Source: JAGLWW01 sp964640225 (lineage in GTDB: Archaea; Aenigmatarchaeota; Aenigmatarchaeia; PWEA01; JAGHBM01). Taken from it: a stretch of 64,000 nt of DNA. Both the position numbers and the translations under genes were made by a program. The stretch's first letter is position 1; each line of letters starts with the position of its first letter. The stretch is from positions 1 to 64,000 of the forward strand of contig CAZXFI010000004.1 in assembly GCA_964640225.1 (NCBI GenBank), given 5' to 3'. The notes under the pieces are model-generated. The model had not been told where the DNA came from, did not search any database, and saw only the letters and a program-made list of their open reading frames with translations. Of this stretch, positions 59,506 to 64,000 are shown in pieces.

Positions 59506-61656
59506 TTGTTGTATAAAAAAGTTATACATTTTATCAGGAAGCACTGGAAATGGCTTCTTCTCATTTCCATCCTGCTGGTTTCGTTCGGCCTGAGGCTTTA
59601 CACCACTGAAACGAAATGGCTTCTTGCTTACGACCCATATTTCCAGTTCAGGCACACCAAAGACGTGGTGGAAGACGGCGTGCTTTCCTCGTGGGACGAG
59701 TTCAGCTACTACCCGCCGGGCAGGCCCCTCAACGAGGCGTCCCTCATGTACTACCTCACGGGCTACCTGTTCCTGTTACTGAACCCGCTACTGGGCATGT
59801 CTTTGATGAGTTTTTGCAGCTATATGGCGGCCGTTTACGGAGTCCTGGCCGTGATACCCGCGTATTTCCTGGGAAAGGAATTTTCCAACAAAAAGGCGGG
59901 CATTCTCGCGGCCTTTTTCGTGGGCCTTAGCCCCGCCATAATAACAAGGACTATGGGCGGGTTTTTTGACAGCGACGGGCTGGTCATATTCTTCTCCCTC
60001 CTCTCAATGTACCTGCTGGTAAGGGCCTTCAGGAAAAAGACCTACCTGGATTACGGCCTGGCCACTCTGGGCCTTGTCCTGTTCGGCCTTACGTGGGCCG
60101 CGGCCTGGTACATACCGCTAATCGTTCTCCTGTCAACCATAACCTACCTGATTATACTTATAATACTGGGCCAGAAGGACTGGGGAAAAGAGAAGGCCTT
60201 CTCTTCTGACAGGATAAAAAAATCACTGGGAGACTTCAAGGGAATGTTCCTGCCTTTCGTAATAATTTTCCTGGCGGCCAGCGTGATATTATGGCTTTTA
60301 GGGTTCAATGCCCTTGGAAGGGTTCTAAACCTTCTGGTCTTTGCCCAGGACCCGTCAAAGCTGCTTATAGTCAACATATCGGTGGCGGAACTGCAGAATC
60401 TTGATGTCTTTGGCGGCGCCTGGAACGAGCTTTTTGCCAGGATAGGAATACCTTTCATATTCACCATACCAGGCGCCCTGATGCTCTTGAGAAGGGACAG
60501 GAGAAACGGGGCTGTATTGCTGACTTGGGCCGGAATAAGTTTTTACGCGATAACCCGCGGAATACGTTTCATGCTGGTGTTCGCTCCCGCGGCGTGCATA
60601 GCTTCCGCGATTGCCTTTTCCGAATCTTACGTCTACTTAAAAAACACGGGCCAGTACGCCCCCCTGATGAGCTTTGGCTTCCTGGGGTCAATTCTGGTGT
60701 CAATAACCAACCCCACGGCCGGTTTTGTCCTTGCAATATTACTGACTCTGTTCATGCTGTTCATGAAAAAAATAAACGAAACCATACCCAAAATATCCAA
60801 GCCTACTTTTTTGGCCGCGGTGCTGATTGCCATTGTTATAACACTTTCCCAAGGCTCCCAGGCCGCCCTTATGAGGGGCATGTCCGAGCCCATAAATTCA
60901 AACTGGGAGAACGCCTACGCGTGGCTCAAGGATGAGACGGCAGGAGACGCGGTGGTCGGGAGCTGGTGGGACCCCGGGCACAGAATCGCCGGCATAGCGG
61001 AGAGAAGGAACCTGGCGGACGGCGCGCACTGCACGGACGAGGACTGCGACCCCGGGCTCAACACGAGAATAAACCACCTGGGCAAGATATTCTACACGGA
61101 CAACGAGACCGAGGCCAAGAATCTGCTTCTCAAGTACAGGGGCAACGCCTCGGAAATGTACTGGATAGCCTCAGACGACCTTATAGGAAAATTCAGGTGG
61201 CTGCAGTATTTCGGTACCGGCTGCGACGGAACCGGGATACTTACGATGAACGGCCAGCAGAAGTGCCCGCTTTACTCCCAAATTCCGATGCAAAGCTACG
61301 GTTACGACCAGAACTACAGCATAAAAAGCTACCATTACGGAGGCGGCCTGTCAGTTTTTGAGCAGAACGGCCAGTGGATTGTCATAATGGAAAGCAACGG
61401 AGAGAATTACCTTTTCCAGAAAGAGATTGTCTATGAAAGCGGCACGCCACAGGTGCTGGACTTCACCGGAATGAACAACACGCTGCCGGGAACAATCTGG
61501 CTGCATCCCGACAAGAGCTACCTGGTTTTCATACCGCCCGTGCTGGAAAATTCGCTTTTCACAAGAATGTTTTTCTACGAGGAAAACGAGACTCTGGAGA
61601 ACTTTGAGCTGGTGTTCAAGAACAACCAGGTCAAGATTTACAGGCTTGTTATGTGA
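59506..61656 (+). CDS. aglB: Oligosaccharyltransferase, STT3/AglB family
   Basis: About 716 residues. There are 12-13 membrane helices, the first acidic loop with AYDPYFQFRHTKDV (catalytic aspartate), and a soluble C-terminal domain with GSWWDPGHRIAGIAER, a WWDYG-type motif in which YG is replaced by PG. It transfers the glycan from a polyprenyl carrier to Asn in NxS/T. The start is TTG at 59506 or 59509 with GGTGG just ahead. The 38-base gap to the giant secreted gene must hold a shared promoter. Confidence 0.93.
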   Translation: MLYKKVIHFIRKHWKWLLLISILLVSFGLRLYTTETKWLLAYDPYFQFRHTKDVVEDGVLSSWDEFSYYPPGRPLNEASLMYYLTGYLFLLLNPLLGMSLMSFCSYMAAVYGVLAVIPAYFLGKEFSNKKAGILAAFFVGLSPAIITRTMGGFFDSDGLVIFFSLLSMYLLVRAFRKKTYLDYGLATLGLVLFGLTWAAAWYIPLIVLLSTITYLIILIILGQKDWGKEKAFSSDRIKKSLGDFKGMFLPFVIIFLAASVILWLLGFNALGRVLNLLVFAQDPSKLLIVNISVAELQNLDVFGGAWNELFARIGIPFIFTIPGALMLLRRDRRNGAVLLTWAGISFYAITRGIRFMLVFAPAACIASAIAFSESYVYLKNTGQYAPLMSFGFLGSILVSITNPTAGFVLAILLTLFMLFMKKINETIPKISKPTFLAAVLIAIVITLSQGSQAALMRGMSEPINSNWENAYAWLKDETAGDAVVGSWWDPGHRIAGIAERRNLADGAHCTDEDCDPGLNTRINHLGKIFYTDNETEAKNLLLKYRGNASEMYWIASDDLIGKFRWLQYFGTGCDGTGILTMNGQQKCPLYSQIPMQSYGYDQNYSIKSYHYGGGLSVFEQNGQWIVIMESNGENYLFQKEIVYESGTPQVLDFTGMNNTLPGTIWLHPDKSYLVFIPPVLENSLFTRMFFYEENETLENFELVFKNNQVKIYRLVM

Positions 61657-62575
61657 GCCACTCGTTCCAGGTCTTTTTCAGGCCCTCTTCCAAACTCCAT
61701 TTCGGCTTCCAGTTCAGGGTCTTTTTTATTTTGTCCGTGTTGAGCGTCTGGGAGTCTATTTCCCCGATGGATTCCTTTGTCTTGTAGACAGGCTTTATGT
61801 CCTTGCCCGATATCTTTATTATGGCCTTGGTCATGTCCTCCTGGTTCATGCACTCCCCGGTTCCCACGTTGAACACGTCCCCCTTGGTCTTCTCTATGTT
61901 CTCAACCAGCTCTATGTAGGCGTCCACAACGTCCTCCACGTATATGTATTCTCGCATGCCCTCTATTCCCCGGAATATAAGGGGGTTTTCACCCTTTATC
62001 AGCTTCCTCACCGTGTTGGGAACTATCCTTGAGTTGAAATCGTTGGGGCCGTATATGTTGCACGCCCTGCTTATGACAATGGGCATCTCGTAGGAGTAAT
62101 AAAAGGAGCGGGCAACGTATTCCTCCGTGACCTTGGAGCAGTCGTAGACCCCGAAAGCCTCAAGCTTGTCCTCCTCCTTCTTACCCATGCCTTCGCCGTA
62201 TATCTTGTCCGTGGAGCAGACGAGAATGGCCTTGATGCTGAATTCCTTGCAAGCGTCCAGCACGGCGGCCGTTCCCAGGCAGTTCACGCTGAAAGTGTTG
62301 TAGGGGTTCTTGAAGGCGTTTGAAACTATGGCCTGCGCGGCAAGGTGGAAGACCGTGTCTATGTTGTAATCGGAAAAAACCCTCCTGTGGACCTCCTTGT
62401 CGCAGACGTCACCGAAAATCTTGGTTACCTTTCCGTCAAGTTTCAGTGCGTTAAAGGTTGATTCTTCCTTTTCGTCATGGAAAAGGCCAAAAATCTTGCA
62501 GCCTTTGTCCAGAAGAGATTTGCAGAGATAGGAGCCCACGAATCCGCCTGCTCCCGTGACATAAACGTTTTTCAA
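61649..62575 (-). CDS. NAD-dependent sugar-nucleotide epimerase/dehydratase
   Basis: 308 residues of an extended short-chain dehydrogenase: NAD-binding GAGGFVGSYLCKSL, the HLAAQAIVSNAFKNP segment, catalytic serine/threonine in VCSTDKIYGEG and YxxxK in YDCSK. The NP-TF-VN-LGT and STDKIYG pattern most resembles CDP-glucose or GDP-mannose 4,6-dehydratase branches, but the sugar is not determined. It overlaps the STT3 gene end by eight bases and belongs with glycan synthesis. Confidence 0.86.
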   Translation of the reverse strand: MKNVYVTGAGGFVGSYLCKSLLDKGCKIFGLFHDEKEESTFNALKLDGKVTKIFGDVCDKEVHRRVFSDYNIDTVFHLAAQAIVSNAFKNPYNTFSVNCLGTAAVLDACKEFSIKAILVCSTDKIYGEGMGKKEEDKLEAFGVYDCSKVTEEYVARSFYYSYEMPIVISRACNIYGPNDFNSRIVPNTVRKLIKGENPLIFRGIEGMREYIYVEDVVDAYIELVENIEKTKGDVFNVGTGECMNQEDMTKAIIKISGKDIKPVYKTKESIGEIDSQTLNTDKIKKTLNWKPKWSLEEGLKKTWNEWLT

Positions 62576-62629
62576 TTAATACACCCCTGTTACACTTGTT
62601 ATTTTATTTATTTAAAAATCTTTACGGCT

Positions 62630-63433
62630 TTATTCGTATTTCCTCCTGATGTAGAAGCTGTAGACACCACAAATGCCGCCAAGGACCCATACTCCTGCTC
62701 TCAACAGATAGAAAAACGGGAAAACCAGCTTTTCCTTTGCGTTGTACCTGCCGTAGTTAATCCCGAACAGCGGGTACTCGTCCCTGGCTTTTCCGAACTT
62801 CTTGGTGTGGTAAACCCGGTACCATGCGTGGTAGAACTGCTTTCTGAGATACTTGAAAAAGGTCTCCGCGGTGTAGTGGTATATCTGGGCCTTGTTGGTG
62901 TGCCAAATCTTGTAGCCCCTTTGGGTCAATACGGTTGAAAAGTGCCAGTCCTCCCCTATTCCCCCCCTGAACATCTCCGTGAAGCCGCCTGTTTTTTCAA
63001 AAACATCTTTCTTCACGGCGAAGCAGGTTGAGGCCGCAACGCTGACCTCCCTTTCTCCCATGGCCCTGATTCTCTCCTCGTACTCCACCCCCAGCAAGTA
63101 ATTTAGAAAAGAAGATTTATTCCTGGGCGGAACCGCGGGCAGTCCGGAAATTGCGTCCGCGTTTTTCTCGCTGAAAATCCTTATCATCTGCTCTATACAG
63201 TCCTTTTCCATTATGGCGTCCGCGTCTATGAAAAAAAGTATGTCCCCCGTAGATTTTTTGGACAGGAAGTTCCTCATGAACCCGGCACCCTTTCTCTCTT
63301 TTATACCGAAATCCTTCTCGGTACCGGAGACTATCTCTATGTTCTTGTAACTCTGGTTCCTGATGGAATCCATCCAGCCGTCTATGGGCCTGTCCCACCA
63401 GGTTGATATAACGGAAACCTTCGGATTTTTCAT
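62630..63433 (-). CDS. Family 2 glycosyltransferase
   Basis: 267 residues. A GT-A fold: VSVISTWWDRPI start, LFFIDADAIMEKD with the DxD metal motif, GEDWHFST with the ED catalytic acid, and a C-terminal hydrophobic segment (VFPFFYLLRAGVWVLGGICGVYSFY) that may anchor it to the membrane. It adds a sugar from a nucleotide donor, probably to the lipid-linked glycan. The radical SAM gene upstream overlaps its start by four bases. Confidence 0.88.
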   Translation of the reverse strand: MKNPKVSVISTWWDRPIDGWMDSIRNQSYKNIEIVSGTEKDFGIKERKGAGFMRNFLSKKSTGDILFFIDADAIMEKDCIEQMIRIFSEKNADAISGLPAVPPRNKSSFLNYLLGVEYEERIRAMGEREVSVAASTCFAVKKDVFEKTGGFTEMFRGGIGEDWHFSTVLTQRGYKIWHTNKAQIYHYTAETFFKYLRKQFYHAWYRVYHTKKFGKARDEYPLFGINYGRYNAKEKLVFPFFYLLRAGVWVLGGICGVYSFYIRRKYE

Positions 63434-64000
63434 TTTCCCACCATGGTCCTGAATCCTCTCATGTTCCTTTTAAACTCCTGATAGGACGAGAGGGACTGCA
63501 GGGCTTTACGTAAAATATAGGAGGGCCTGAAATAAAACTTCCTGTAGAACATCTCCACCAGCTCCTCTATCTCCCTGCTGGAGAGGTTCGGGTAGCTCAC
63601 AACGCAGTTGTAGAGTCCGTTGGGCTTGAGCCACCTGGAGTAGTCCCTTGTAACTAGGTAATTGTTCTCCGTCAGGTGCTTCCACACGGTTCCCTCGGAT
63701 TCTTTCCCGAGTATGTCCTCAAAGGGCGTGGGTATCAGGGGGAAGCACTGCACGGAATCCAGGGAAGGCAGTGTCTTCGCTCTTTCTATCGTGGCCTTTA
63801 TGGACTCCTTCGTGTCGCCGGGTATTCCCAGAATCCAGCAGGCATGGTTTTTTATTTTCAGCTTTTTGCACCTCTCCAGATATTCAACTTCCTCCTCAAA
63901 TTTGGCGTTCTTGTTCACGAATTCCAGGGATTTCTGGTCGGACGATTCCAGGCCTATGTGCGCTGTCTTGAAGCCGGCTCTCTTCATCGCCTTCAGGGTA
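63430..64000 (-). CDS. Radical SAM protein, C-terminal part (5' end outside window)
   Basis: About 190 residues are visible; the frame stays open to base 64000, so the N-terminus with the CxxxCxxC cluster is cut off. Features are GFKTAHIGLESSDQKSLEFVNKN and a GIPGDTKESI segment typical of the C-terminal half of the B12-binding or Elp3-like radical SAM barrel, followed by a helical tail. The substrate is unknown; the place next to a glycosyltransferase suggests a modification of the glycan or lipid. Confidence 0.75.
   Translation of the reverse strand, partial: TLKAMKRAGFKTAHIGLESSDQKSLEFVNKNAKFEEEVEYLERCKKLKIKNHACWILGIPGDTKESIKATIERAKTLPSLDSVQCFPLIPTPFEDILGKESEGTVWKHLTENNYLVTRDYSRWLKPNGLYNCVVSYPNLSSREIEELVEMFYRKFYFRPSYILRKALQSLSSYQEFKRNMRGFRTMVGK

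Noticed and set aside
1..64000. CRISPR array
   Set aside because: No set of evenly spaced direct repeats was seen; the repeats noticed are inverted or protein-coding.

Overview
The window is archaeal and most likely comes from a DPANN-type lineage. Supporting features are a family-B DNA polymerase with archaeal neighbours, a CDC48/VCP ATPase, a RadB recombinase paralogue, an AlaX editing protein, type 2 methionine aminopeptidase, STT3 oligosaccharyltransferase, a one-domain histone-fold protein, TATA-box promoters with several leaderless starts, and tRNA genes full of introns. The phylum cannot be fixed from the window. No rRNA, CRISPR array or transposase was seen. A run of ten N (38009-38018) marks an assembly gap, so the order of the two halves rests on scaffolding.

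Layout. 1-6251: sequon-rich surface proteins and a membrane protein with an HEFFH motif. 6296-9228: an operon of two MoxR ATPases and a DUF58 protein. 9271-13763, minus strand: threonine synthase, a UPF0200 kinase, AlaX, a 55-residue histone-fold protein, two tiny strongly charged peptides, and four tRNA genes (Leu-UAA, Glu-UUC, Val-UAC, Ser-GCU) that I parse as interrupted by eleven introns in total. 13837-20287: a PRC-barrel protein, the ADP-forming acetyl-CoA synthetase beta subunit, pyruvate:ferredoxin oxidoreductase gamma, delta and alpha with a small zinc ribbon, and two hydrolase-type proteins. 20359-29411: Hsp20, RtcA, a beta-CASP nuclease, TyrRS, SerRS, topoisomerase I, RadB, UppP. 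29489-37979: CDC48, MetAP, PolB, PEP synthase. 38050-47056: sugar-phosphate enzymes, an ABC exporter, an Lhr-type helicase and endonuclease III. 47053-55005: a lamin-tail protein, both types of acetyl-CoA synthetase, a membrane pyrophosphatase, POR beta, and small acidic and lysine-rich proteins. 55061-64000: a 1468-residue secreted protein, STT3, a sugar epimerase/dehydratase, a family 2 glycosyltransferase and the end of a radical SAM gene.

How the genes fit together. Carbon metabolism centres on acetyl-CoA: POR links pyruvate and acetyl-CoA, an ADP-forming synthetase can make ATP from acetyl-CoA, an AMP-forming synthetase can activate acetate, a membrane pyrophosphatase sharing its transcription unit can recover energy from the pyrophosphate, and PEP synthase opens gluconeogenesis. 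STT3, UppP and the sugar enzymes fit N-glycosylation of the sequon-rich surface proteins. The least ordinary part is 10941-13763, where every tRNA has a T-loop insertion at the same position (59/60) and two of these insertions are clearly related in sequence.
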